A DNA stretch of 34,835 bases from Asaia bogorensis (GTDB taxonomy: Bacteria; Pseudomonadota; Alphaproteobacteria; SHVZ01). The notes beneath the pieces are model-generated. The model saw only the letters and a list, made by a program, of their open reading frames with translations. It was not told the origin of the DNA and did no database searches. Made by a program: the position numbers and the translations under genes. Shown here in pieces: positions 17,219 through 23,906 of the stretch (its first letter is position 1; each line of letters begins with the position of its first letter). The stretch lies in the NCBI GenBank assembly GCA_945897335.1, contig CAMDFP010000012.1, positions 1 to 34,835 on the forward strand, read 5' to 3'.

Positions 17219-17479
17219 CTACCCTCCGCTGAGCGCCTGGACGATAGCGATCTCGTCGGTCGGCTTCAGCGGGCGGGCGAGGTCGAACACCTGCTCGCCG
17301 TTGAGGAAGACGCGCATGTGGCGGCGCACATGGTCCTGCTCGTCGACCATGCGGAAGCGGATGCCCGGGTATTGCCGGTCGAGGTCGGCGAGCAGCGCCG
17401 ACAAGGTGGCGCCGGCCGCCTCGACCTCGCGCTTCTTCCTGGTGTAGGAGCGGAGCGGCGTCGGGATCAGCACCTTCAC
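17219..17479 (-). CDS. MoaD/ThiS family ubiquitin-like sulfur-carrier protein
   Basis: An 86-residue beta-grasp protein ending in the diglycine that MoaD/ThiS proteins need for adenylation and thiocarboxylation (QALSGG at the C-terminus). The core LSALLADLDRQYPGIRFRM, RVFLNGEQV, and LKPTDEIAIV fits the family. The start is a GTG at 17477-17479 that overlaps the TGA of the Asp-box propeller gene, so the two are translationally coupled. No MoaE, MoeB, ThiF or ThiG gene lies nearby, which argues against ordinary molybdopterin or thiazole synthesis; pairing with an Asp-box propeller gene recurs in other bacteria as far as I recall. Its acceptor is unknown. Confidence 0.85.
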   Translation of the reverse strand: MKVLIPTPLRSYTRKKREVEAAGATLSALLADLDRQYPGIRFRMVDEQDHVRRHMRVFLNGEQVFDLARPLKPTDEIAIVQALSGG

Positions 17480-18648
17480 CTGACCTCTCCGGCCTCCACG
17501 GCGTAGATCTCCGGAAGATGCTGGGCGATCAGGCGCCATTTTTCGCCTTCGTCGCGGCTGCCCCAGAGCTCGCCCGAGGTGGTGCCGAAATAGACGCCGA
17601 CCGGATCCGAGGTGTCCGTCGCCAGCGCCTGACGCTTCACCGTCCACCACGCGTCGGTTGCCGGCATGCCGGCCGCCTGGCGTTTCCAGGTCTTGCCGCC
17701 ATTGCGGGTAACGAAGGCGCCGGGGATGCCGCCGGGACAGGTCCTCGGCCAGACATCGGTGCCGTCCATCGGGAACACCCAGGCGGCGTTTGCATCGCGC
17801 GGATGGACGGCCATCGGCAGGCCGATGTCGCCGACCTTCTTCGGCATGGCCTTGCCGACGCGGACCCAGGTCTTCGACGGCCGATCGAGCCGGTAGATGC
17901 CGCAATGGTTCTGCTGGTAGAGCCGGTCGGGGTTGGCAGGCGACATGCGCACGCAATGTGGATCGTGGAAGGCGATGTTCTTCGCATCGAAGCCGCCGAC
18001 GACCTCGAGCCCGTCGACCAGCGGCGTCCAGCTGCGGCCCTTGTCCAGCGACTCGTGCACGCCGCCGCCGGACATGGCGAAGTAGAGATGGGCCGGATCG
18101 CGCGGGTCGATGATGATCGAATGCAGCTTCGGCCCATCCGGCGTGCCGTCCTGCTCGGAGCCCATCCATTCGCGGTATTTCGGGTCGTCGTTGATCGTGG
18201 AGAAGGGATCCCAGCTGATGCCGCCATCCTCGGAGCGGAACAGTCCCTGGGGAGACGTGCCGGCATACCAGACGTTCGGTTCGTTGGCGTGTGCCGGCGT
18301 CAGCCAGAAGGTGTGGTCGACGGAGCGGCCCTTCTGGCCGGCCGGCGCCTTGGCGAAGGCGGGCGGGCGCTTGGCTTCCTTCCAGCTGCGGCCGAGATCG
18401 GTCGAGCGGAAGACGGTCGGGCCGAGATGGCCGGTCTTCGCCGCCGCCAGCAAGGTGCTGCCGTCACGCGGGTCCAGTATCATGTGGCTGATGATGTGGC
18501 CGAGGAAATGCGGCCCATCGGCCCGCCAGGTCTTCCGCGCCGCGTCGCCATGATAGATCCAGGCGCCTTTTCGTGTCGCGACCAGCACGACCGAACGCGG
18601 CTTCGAGGGCGGGCGCTTCGCCCGGGATGCGGGCTTCTTGGTGGCCAT
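17476..18648 (-). CDS. Cytoplasmic Asp-box (BNR) beta-propeller, exo-alpha-sialidase-like
   Basis: A 390-residue protein with at least five Asp-box repeats: RSTDLGRSW, RSEDGGISW, ESLDKGRSW, TRNGGKTW and GSRDEGEKW, spaced as in a beta-propeller of the sialidase/WD40-YVTN type. It opens with a lysine/arginine/proline-rich stretch (residues 1-19) and VVLVATRKGAWIYHGD, and has no signal peptide, so it should be cytoplasmic; true sialidases are normally exported. The sialidase arginine triad and Asp/Tyr/Glu catalytic set were not identified, so the automatic sialidase label would be unsafe. It lies between the MarR gene (3-base gap) and the MoaD-like gene (4-base overlap). The function is unknown, but the coupling suggests that the two proteins act together. 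Confidence 0.8.
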   Translation of the reverse strand: MATKKPASRAKRPPSKPRSVVLVATRKGAWIYHGDAARKTWRADGPHFLGHIISHMILDPRDGSTLLAAAKTGHLGPTVFRSTDLGRSWKEAKRPPAFAKAPAGQKGRSVDHTFWLTPAHANEPNVWYAGTSPQGLFRSEDGGISWDPFSTINDDPKYREWMGSEQDGTPDGPKLHSIIIDPRDPAHLYFAMSGGGVHESLDKGRSWTPLVDGLEVVGGFDAKNIAFHDPHCVRMSPANPDRLYQQNHCGIYRLDRPSKTWVRVGKAMPKKVGDIGLPMAVHPRDANAAWVFPMDGTDVWPRTCPGGIPGAFVTRNGGKTWKRQAAGMPATDAWWTVKRQALATDTSDPVGVYFGTTSGELWGSRDEGEKWRLIAQHLPEIYAVEAGEVR

Positions 18649-18651
18649 CGA

Positions 18652-19023
18652 TCATGTCCTTTCTGAAAGCGAGTCCTGGGCAGCCTTCCAGTCCGGATAG
18701 GCCGCCTCGAGTTTTTGTCGACCTGACGCCGTCAGCCGCAATGGCCGCTCTCGGCGGTCCTTCGGCGGGTCGACGTCGATCCAGCCGTTGCGTTCCAGCA
18801 AGGCTGCGTTCCGGGTCAGCGTGGTGCGCTCGAGACCCAGCAGCTCGGCCAGGTCCCGCATCGGCTTCGGCCCGGTGAGGGCGAGCGAGGCAAGCAGGGA
18901 GAACTGCGTCGCCTTGAGGTCGTGGCGGCGCAGCTTCGCCTCGAAATGCCGGGTGATCGCCCGCGCGTTTCGGCGCGCGGCGAGACAGCGGCAGTCGACG
19001 CAGAGCGACAGGTCCACGATCAT
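18652..19023 (-). CDS. MarR family transcriptional regulator with N-terminal cysteines
   Basis: A 123-residue winged-helix regulator. The first helix reads LAARRNARAITRHFEAKLRR, followed by LKATQFSLLASLALTGPKP, the recognition helix region LAELLGLERTTLTRNAALLE and the wing KDRRERPLRLTASGRQKL, all typical of MarR. The N-terminus carries three cysteines, C8, C11 and C13 (CVDCRC), which could sense redox state or bind metal; this is inference. The gene is the first of a run with the Asp-box propeller and the MoaD-like gene. A perfect inverted repeat overlaps its predicted -10 box, so autoregulation is likely. The predicted transcription start lies at or one base before the ATG, suggesting a leaderless mRNA. 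Confidence 0.88.
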   Translation of the reverse strand: MIVDLSLCVDCRCLAARRNARAITRHFEAKLRRHDLKATQFSLLASLALTGPKPMRDLAELLGLERTTLTRNAALLERNGWIDVDPPKDRRERPLRLTASGRQKLEAAYPDWKAAQDSLSERT

Positions 19024-19030
19024 GACATCA

Positions 19031-19058
19031 AGTGTAGATACACCTAATCAGGCGTCAA
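19031..19058 (-). promoter_or_regulatory. Candidate promoter and MarR operator palindrome
   Basis: On the - strand TTGACG (19058-19053) and TACACT (19036-19031) are separated by 16 bases. The inverted repeat GTGTA-GA-TACAC (19032-19043) covers the -10 box, a typical placement for repression by a MarR dimer. This is the whole gap between the thioesterase stop and the MarR start, so the element most likely controls the MarR/propeller/MoaD run. Confidence 0.6.
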
Positions 19059-19064
19059 GCTGGC

Positions 19065-19505
19065 TCAGGCGCCGGGATGGCCCGGCGCATCGAGTACCGC
19101 CATGGTCACCCGCGAGACGCAGACCAGCTTGTCGTCGGCGCCGGTGATCCTGACTTCCCAGATCTGGGTGGTGCGGCCGAGATGGATGGGACGGGCGACG
19201 CCGGTGACGTAGCCCTCTGTCGCCGAACGGATGTGATTGGCGTTGATCTCGAGGCCGACGCAGCGGGATTTCATGAGATCGACGGCGAAGTTGGCGGCGC
19301 AGGAAGCCAGCGTCTCGGCCAGCACCACCGAGGCGCCGCCATGCAGCAGGCCCATCGGCTGGCGGGTGCGCTCGTCCACGGGCATGCGCGCCCGGAGGAA
19401 GTCGTCGCCGACCTCCAGGAATTCGATACCGACGTGGTTGACCAGGGTCTTCTTGTGGATGTCGGCGAGGACCGCCGTAGTCACCGGCGTCTTCCAGATC
19501 GTCAT
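19065..19505 (-). CDS. Hotdog-fold acyl-CoA thioesterase (PaaI/YdiI-like)
   Basis: A 146-residue single hotdog-domain protein. GLLHGGASVVLAETLAS (residues 52-68) is the PaaI-type signature; H55 and E64 occupy the positions used for catalysis in YdiI/EntH-like thioesterases. The closing strands contain GVARPIHLGRTTQIWEVRI. It probably hydrolyses an aryl- or acyl-CoA, but the substrate cannot be read from sequence. It starts 2 bases after the trpF stop, so it is probably cotranscribed with pyrF-trpF, although no pathway link to tryptophan or pyrimidine synthesis is known. It is the first of the genes that separate trpF from trpB. Confidence 0.85.
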   Translation of the reverse strand: MTIWKTPVTTAVLADIHKKTLVNHVGIEFLEVGDDFLRARMPVDERTRQPMGLLHGGASVVLAETLASCAANFAVDLMKSRCVGLEINANHIRSATEGYVTGVARPIHLGRTTQIWEVRITGADDKLVCVSRVTMAVLDAPGHPGA

Positions 19506-19507
19506 GA

Positions 19508-20146
19508 TCAGGCGCCCTTAGCCGCGGCGAGAAACCGACGGATCTTGTCCGGCGACTTCACGCCCGGGCGATCCTCGACTCCTGAGGCAACATCGACGCG
19601 TGTGGCCCCGGTCGACCGGATCGCTTCAGCGACGGTCTCCGGCGTGAGGCCGCCGGCGAGCATCCAGGGCAGCGACCAGCGCGCGTCCTTCAGCAGCCGC
19701 CAGTCGAAGGCAAGCCCGTTGCCGCCGGGAAGCCCGCCCGGCGGCGGCTTGGCGTCGAACATCAGCAGGTCGGCGACGCCCTCATAGGCGCGGGCAGCGG
19801 CGACGTCGGCCTCGGTCGCGATCGACACCACTTTCATCACCTGCCGGCCGTTACGGGCTTTGATGCTGGCGACGCGCTGGGGCGTCTCGTGCCCATGAAG
19901 CTGGAAGATGTCCGGCGACAGCGTCTCGGCGATCTCGTCCAGCAGCCGGTCGTCGGCATCGACGACGAGCGCCACCTTGGCGACGTTCGCCGGCACGGCC
20001 GCGGCAAGGCGCGCGGCGGCCTCGGGCGTCAGCGAGCGGGGCGACGTCGGATAGAAGTTGAAGCCGAGATAGGCCGCGCCGCCCTCGATCGCGGCTTCGA
20101 TCGCTTCGGACGACTTCAGGCCGCAGATCTTGACGGCGGCACTCAC
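19508..20146 (-). CDS. trpF: Phosphoribosylanthranilate isomerase
   Basis: A 212-residue TIM-barrel enzyme that isomerises phosphoribosylanthranilate in tryptophan synthesis. The general-base cysteine C8 is in VKICGL. Other marks are AYLGFNFYPTSPR, FQLHGHE, LLMFDAKPPPGG with the general-acid Asp, and LAGGLTPETVAEAI followed by DVASGVE at the phosphate-binding end. The start overlaps the pyrF stop by 4 bases. In most related genomes trpB follows directly; here six other genes lie between. The enzyme looks intact. Confidence 0.96.
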   Translation of the reverse strand: MSAAVKICGLKSSEAIEAAIEGGAAYLGFNFYPTSPRSLTPEAAARLAAAVPANVAKVALVVDADDRLLDEIAETLSPDIFQLHGHETPQRVASIKARNGRQVMKVVSIATEADVAAARAYEGVADLLMFDAKPPPGGLPGGNGLAFDWRLLKDARWSLPWMLAGGLTPETVAEAIRSTGATRVDVASGVEDRPGVKSPDKIRRFLAAAKGA

Positions 20147-20874
20147 GCCGCCTCGGCCATGTGGCGGGCGATCTCGTCGATGGCCTGGCCCGGGTTCTTC
20201 GCCTGGGTGATCGGGCGGCCGATGACGATGTAGCTGGCGCCGCGGCGGACCGCTTCGGCCGGCGTCACCACCCGCTTCTGGTCGTCGCCGGCCGCGGCCA
20301 TGCGGATGCCCGGGACCACCAGCAGGAAGTCCGGACCGTGGATCTCCCGCAGCGCCGCCGATTCCTCAGCCGAGCAGACCACGCCGTCGAGGCCTGCCTG
20401 GCGGGTCAGGTCGGCCAACCGCTTCACCTGGTCGAGCGCCGGGCCTTTCTGGCCAACCTGGGTGAGATCGGCATCGTCTAGGCTGGTCAGCACGGTGACG
20501 GCCAGCATCCGCGGGCGCTCGACCCCGGCCTTGGCCGCGGCTTCGGACGCTGCGTCGCGGGTGGCCTCCATCATCGCCCGGCCGCCGGAGGCGTGGACGT
20601 TGAGGAGATAGGGCCGGCAGCTGGCCACGATGGAGCGGACGGCGCCGCCGACCGTGTTTGGGATGTCGTGGAGCTTCAAGTCGAGGAAGATCCGGGCCTG
20701 GCTCGCTTCGGCGACGCGGCGGACGCCGTCGGGGCCGTGGGCGCCGTAGAACTCGAGGCCGAGCTTGATGCCGCCGATGGTCGCCGCGAGGTCGGCGCTC
20801 ATGCGCTGGGCCCAGGCGAGATCGGTAGTGTCGAGGGCGCAGAAGACGCGCCGGAGAGGGGCGGTCATGGTCAT
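20143..20874 (-). CDS. pyrF: Orotidine 5'-phosphate decarboxylase
   Basis: A 243-residue decarboxylase that makes UMP in the last step of de novo pyrimidine synthesis. The catalytic charge network is D65, K67 and D70 in IFLDLKLHDIPNTV. GIKLGLEFYGAHGPDGV, AVTVLTSLDD, VCSAEE, VVPGIRMA and SYIVIGRPITQAKNP complete the pattern of the short bacterial OMPDC. It overlaps trpF by 4 bases. A TATAAG box on the - strand (20888-20883) lies so close to the start that the transcript would be almost leaderless, or an internal start (third codon, also ATG) is used. In relatives lapA or ihfB lies directly upstream; here a rearranged segment intervenes. Confidence 0.97.
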   Translation of the reverse strand: MTMTAPLRRVFCALDTTDLAWAQRMSADLAATIGGIKLGLEFYGAHGPDGVRRVAEASQARIFLDLKLHDIPNTVGGAVRSIVASCRPYLLNVHASGGRAMMEATRDAASEAAAKAGVERPRMLAVTVLTSLDDADLTQVGQKGPALDQVKRLADLTRQAGLDGVVCSAEESAALREIHGPDFLLVVPGIRMAAAGDDQKRVVTPAEAVRRGASYIVIGRPITQAKNPGQAIDEIARHMAEAA

Positions 20875-20921
20875 GGCGCGGGCTTATAGCAGACCCAGGA
20901 CGGCCCGGGTAAGGTCCGCCC

Positions 20922-21304
20922 ATGGACCCGCTCATCCTGCGTCCGGCGATCGCGGCCGACGCCCGGGAAATCGTCAGGCTGATTCGAGCCCTAGCGGCCG
21001 CCGGGGAACGCCGGTCGCCGATGATCGCGCCGGTGACGGAGGCCTCGGTCATCGCCGACGGCTTCGGCGCGGCTCCTTGTTTCGAGGCGATTCTGGCCGT
21101 CCGCGGCGAGGTGGGCTCGGGCGTTGGCTGCTCAGGGACGTGGCCCGGCGGGCGGTCGCCCTCGGGGCCAAAAGCCTCGAACTGCAGGTCGAGGCCGACA
21201 ATCCGGCGCGTGCGTTCTATGCCCGCGTCGGATTCTCGCTCCTGACCGACATCCGCTGCCGGATGGACGGCGACGCGATCCGACGGCTGGCAGAGGAACG
21301 GTGA
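20922..21304 (+). pseudogene. GNAT acetyltransferase, internally deleted and frameshifted
   Basis: The 5' part (20922 to about 21110) encodes a normal GNAT start, MDPLILRPAIAADAREIVRL, through FEAILAVRGEVG. At about 21108-21116 the similarity jumps frame and continues as GGLGRWLLRDVARRAVALG, LELQVEADNPARAFYARVGF and LTDIRCRMDGDAI, ending at the TGA of 21302-21304. Between the two parts roughly 35-45 residues are missing: the central strands of the form usually reading GFALFF...YSTF...LEDLYV, and half of the acetyl-CoA loop. A deletion with frameshift, not a simple sequencing error, best explains this. The product cannot be active. Its TGA overlaps the next ATG by one base, so it may once have been translated with the MmcQ gene. 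Confidence 0.75.
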
Positions 21305-21723
21305 TGGCGAAAAAGGCGTCGCTCGAAACGATCGAGGCGGATTTGCGCACGCACGCTCTCGCCTTTCCCGAAAGCCATGAGGATTTCCCCTGGGGCGAGC
21401 GGGCACTCAAGGTGAAGGGAAAGGTTTTCGTCTTCATGCGCTGCGACGACGGCACGCTGGGGCTTTCGGTCAAGCTGCCCTTCACCGGCGACGACGCGCT
21501 GGCCGAGCCTTTCGCCAAGCCGGCCGGCTACGGCCTCGGCAAGTCCGGCTGGGTGTCGCTCACCTTCGAGAACGTGAAGGAAGTCCCAGTCGAGCAGGTC
21601 AAGCGCTGGATCGGCGAGAGCTACCGCGCGGTCGCGCCGAAGAAGCTGGTCGAGCTCCTGGACGGCCCGCGTCCGAAGGCGCCCGCGCGAAAGACGGCGA
21701 GGATGACGAGCTCCGAGCAATAG
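21304..21723 (+). CDS. MmcQ/YjbR family protein
   Basis: A 139-residue protein of the MmcQ/YjbR (CyaY-like fold) family. Characteristic sequence is FPESHEDFPWGERALKVKGK followed by VFVFMRCDD, LGLSVKLPFTGDDAL, GYGLGKSGWVSLTF, and VKRWIGESYRAVAPKKLV. Members are often labelled DNA-binding but the biochemical function is not established. The ATG at 21304 overlaps the TGA of the GNAT pseudogene. The last dozen or so codons (ARKTARMTSSEQ) are antisense to the catalytic-cysteine segment of the adjacent broken NlpC/P60-like gene, so the C-terminal tail was probably acquired when the two regions were fused. The body of the protein looks intact. Confidence 0.82.
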   Translation: MAKKASLETIEADLRTHALAFPESHEDFPWGERALKVKGKVFVFMRCDDGTLGLSVKLPFTGDDALAEPFAKPAGYGLGKSGWVSLTFENVKEVPVEQVKRWIGESYRAVAPKKLVELLDGPRPKAPARKTARMTSSEQ

Positions 21724-22093
21724 ACGTTCTTCACCACGCCCTGGTGGTTGTTCAGCCGGGTGCGGAACTTCCGCAGGCGTTCGCGGGCGCCCGATCCGAA
21801 GGACGAAGAGCCGCTCCAGCTCTTGAAGAACGCGCGGGACGCTCCGTATTCGGCCGATTCCATGATCTGTTCGGCGATCTACTGGATCGCGTTGGCTTCG
21901 GTCTTGGTCAGGTTGTTGCCGCGGAAGACCTGGGCAGCGATCCGCCATTCCGAGGGGTCTTTCTTCACGATGCCGCGTTTGCTGGTGGCGTGGATCACGT
22001 AGTCGGCATGACCGAGGCGCTCGCGTCGGCGATCAGGATGTCGCCGGCCTTCAGGTTGTTGATCCTCTGGCTCGGGTCATAAGCGAATACCAT
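21694..22093 (-). pseudogene. NlpC/P60-like (permuted papain fold, YiiX-type) cysteine hydrolase remnant
   Basis: Starting at an ATG (22093) behind an AGAGGGG ribosome site, the first frame reads MVFAYDPSQRINNLKAGDIL then IADAS and soon reaches a TGA (21997-21995). In the next frame similarity resumes as GHADYVIHATSKRGIVKKD, meets an in-frame TAG at 21881-21879 where CAG (Gln) would fit, and continues through IAEQIMESAEYG, RERLRKFRTRLNN and VVKNVYCSELVILA. The GDI, GHADYVIH and YCSEL motifs are those of NlpC/P60-like hydrolases with catalytic His and Cys. The 3' end is lost: after CSELVILA the frame is antisense to the MmcQ gene. One frameshift, one nonsense mutation and one truncation make it a clear pseudogene. 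The family call is by motif only. Confidence 0.65.
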
Positions 22094-22108
22094 CGGATAC
22101 CCCTCTGC

Positions 22109-23053
22109 CTAGTGATGCTCGATCCATTGATGCTCGATGGCGAGCTGGGCGGCGGCGAGATCCTCGAGCGCCGTGCCCACGGATTTGAACATGGTGATCT
22201 CGTCCGCAGACCGACGCCCCTTCACCTTGCCGCGGGTGAGTTCGAACAGGTCGCCGACGACCTCCTTGAGGACGCCCGAGGCAAGCGGCTGGACGATGTC
22301 GCCGGCCTCCTTCGTCGCGCCGGCGCGGGTGTCGACATAGACTCGTCCCCGGCGGACGGACTCATCATCGGTCTCGCGCATCTTCGGCGTATAGGCGCCG
22401 ACCAGGTCGAGATGAGCACCCGGCTTCAGCCACGCTCCCATTACCACCGGCTCGGCCGAGAGCGTGGCCGTGGTGACGATGTCGGCGGCGCGAGCGGCGG
22501 CCTCCAGGTCCTCGGTCGCATCCGCGGCGAAGCCCTTGGCCTGGAGGGACCGGGCGAGGCCGCGGGCCGTCTCGGCATTGCGGCCCCAGACCGAGATCCG
22601 GCGGATCGGCCGAATCGCGGCATGAGCCTGGATCAGGTGCGGGGCGAGCGCGCCGGTGCCGATCATCAGGTGATGGCTTGCGTCTTCGCGGGCGAGATAT
22701 GTGGCGGCCAGCGCCGAGGCGGCAGCGGTGCGCCGAAGCGTCAGCATCCGGCCGTCGATCTGCGCCAGCGGCTGGCCGGTGGTGCCGTCGAGCAGGATGT
22801 AGATGCCCATCACCGCCGGCAGGCCCTTGGCGCCGTTTCCGGGGAAGACCGTCACGGTCTTGACCCCGATGTGCTTGCCGACCTGCCAGGCCGGCATCAG
22901 CAGGAGGATCGCCTCCGGCGCATCCGGCACCTGCACCGGGTGGTGATGCCGGGTCGGCAGCTCGCAGCCGGCGCGGAACATGTCGCGGAGACGATCTATC
23001 AGGGTCGGGAAGTCGAGACGGCGCTCGACCTCCGTCGCGTCCAGGGTCTGCAT
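22109..23053 (-). CDS. Ornithine cyclodeaminase/mu-crystallin family protein
   Basis: A 314-residue NAD(P)-dependent protein. The substrate-binding part includes HIGVKTVTVFPGN with K65, and LTLRRTAAASALAATYLARE with the conserved Arg near 108. The dinucleotide-binding region is MIGTGALAPHLIQAHAAI, followed by ISVWGRNAETARGLA and IVTTATLSAEPVV. GAYTPKMRETDDESVRR carries the Asp expected in ornithine cyclodeaminase. The family also contains alanine dehydrogenases and ketimine reductases, so the substrate is open. It begins 5 bases after the lapA stop and may share the ihfB-lapA transcript, but it is not part of the usual ihfB-lapA-pyrF order. The ATG at 23053 is chosen because upstream in-frame sequence overlaps lapA and has no family similarity. 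Confidence 0.88.
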   Translation of the reverse strand: MQTLDATEVERRLDFPTLIDRLRDMFRAGCELPTRHHHPVQVPDAPEAILLLMPAWQVGKHIGVKTVTVFPGNGAKGLPAVMGIYILLDGTTGQPLAQIDGRMLTLRRTAAASALAATYLAREDASHHLMIGTGALAPHLIQAHAAIRPIRRISVWGRNAETARGLARSLQAKGFAADATEDLEAAARAADIVTTATLSAEPVVMGAWLKPGAHLDLVGAYTPKMRETDDESVRRGRVYVDTRAGATKEAGDIVQPLASGVLKEVVGDLFELTRGKVKGRRSADEITMFKSVGTALEDLAAAQLAIEHQWIEHH

Positions 23054-23058
23054 GGAGA

Positions 23059-23373
23059 TCAGGTCACGCTTCGGGAGGGCGGGGGGAGCGCAGGAGATCG
23101 GCCGGGGTCGGCAAGCTTGCGCTCGGCCGCCTCGGCCCGCTTCGCCTCGCGCCGGGCGCGGTGCCGGGCCGCCAGAGTTCCAAAGCCGGCGAAGGCCGAG
23201 CCAGCCAGGAATCCCACGACCAGGGCGCCGAGGGCGAGGAGGTAGACCGGCATCTCGACCAGCTCGTCGAAGGGCCACAGGCCGACGATGACCGGACCGC
23301 GATTGGTGAGCGCAAATGCGATGACGAGGAGGGTCAGGGGGATGGTTATGACGGCTCCGAGCGCACGGGCCAT
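23059..23373 (-). CDS. lapA: LapA domain-containing membrane protein
   Basis: A 104-residue protein with two hydrophobic segments, about residues 6-24 (VITIPLTLLVIAFALTN) and 41-65 (MPVYLLALGALVVGFLAGSA), and a basic, coiled C-terminal tail (RHRARREAKRAEAAERK). This is the LapA (DUF1049, lipopolysaccharide assembly protein A) pattern; in E. coli LapA works with LapB to control LpxC and LPS synthesis. Position directly after ihfB (5-base gap) is the conserved proteobacterial context and supports the call. No lapB is seen here. Function in alphaproteobacteria is inferred from the family. Confidence 0.85.
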   Translation of the reverse strand: MARALGAVITIPLTLLVIAFALTNRGPVIVGLWPFDELVEMPVYLLALGALVVGFLAGSAFAGFGTLAARHRARREAKRAEAAERKLADPGRSPALPPPSRSVT

Positions 23374-23378
23374 CCTGG

Positions 23379-23693
23379 TCAGCTCGCCGCGTCCTCGGCA
23401 TCGTCGGACGACTCTTCGCCGTTCAGGCGGTCGCGGAGCTGCTTGCCGGTCTTGAAATACGGGATCGCCTTGGCGGCCACGTCGACCGCCTCGCCGGTGC
23501 GGGGATTGCGGCCGGTACGCTGGGCCCGGCGCTTGACCGAGAAGGCGCCGAATCCGCGCAACTCGACGCGATCGCCGCGGGCGAGCGCCTTCGCCACCTC
23601 GTCGAAAATGGTCGAGACGATGCGCTCCACGTCACGCTGGAACAGGTGCGGGTTGAGCTCAGCCAGACGCAGGATCAGTTCGGACTTGGTCAT
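23379..23693 (-). CDS. ihfB: Integration host factor subunit beta
   Basis: A 104-residue HU/IHF-family DNA-bending protein. [17 protein letters not shown] is the IhfB-type N-terminus, and [20 protein letters not shown] followed by TGEAV is the DNA-binding beta-arm with the intercalating proline region. The tail is acidic ([12 protein letters not shown]). The ATG at 23693 follows GGGGGAA; the open frame extends 36 codons upstream without family similarity. Its place between rpsA and lapA is the conserved order. Partner IhfA is not in the window. Confidence 0.95.
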   Translation of the reverse strand: MTKSELILRLAELNPHLFQRDVERIVSTIFDEVAKALARGDRVELRGFGAFSVKRRAQRTGRNPRTGEAVDVAAKAIPYFKTGKQLRDRLNGEESSDDAEDAAS

Positions 23694-23852
23694 GCCGTTC
23701 CCCCGGTCGCTCCGCGCGTCCCTCTCGTCGGTGCACAAGTCTTCTGGCGGGACCCTGACCCCGCGGGCCAGGAGCGTGCCCGACCCGTCCCCGTCCGTCA
23801 AGGTCTAAGCCTCTCGGATTGCTGCCTTTTCCGTCTCGCCCTGCAGAAACGA

Positions 23853-23878
23853 CGAGGGGGCCCGTTCGGGCCCCCTCG
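23853..23878 (-). terminator. Terminator after rpsA
   Basis: A perfect 11-base stem (CGAGGGGGCCC/GGGCCCCCTCG) on a four-base loop lies 29 bases past the rpsA stop in the 213-base rpsA-ihfB gap. On the - strand it is followed by TCGTTTCT, a short broken T run. The rest of the gap (23694-23850) should hold the ihfB promoter, but no strong pair of boxes was found. Confidence 0.75.
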
Positions 23879-23906
23879 CTGACGCCTGGAACCTGGCTCC
23901 GATCGG

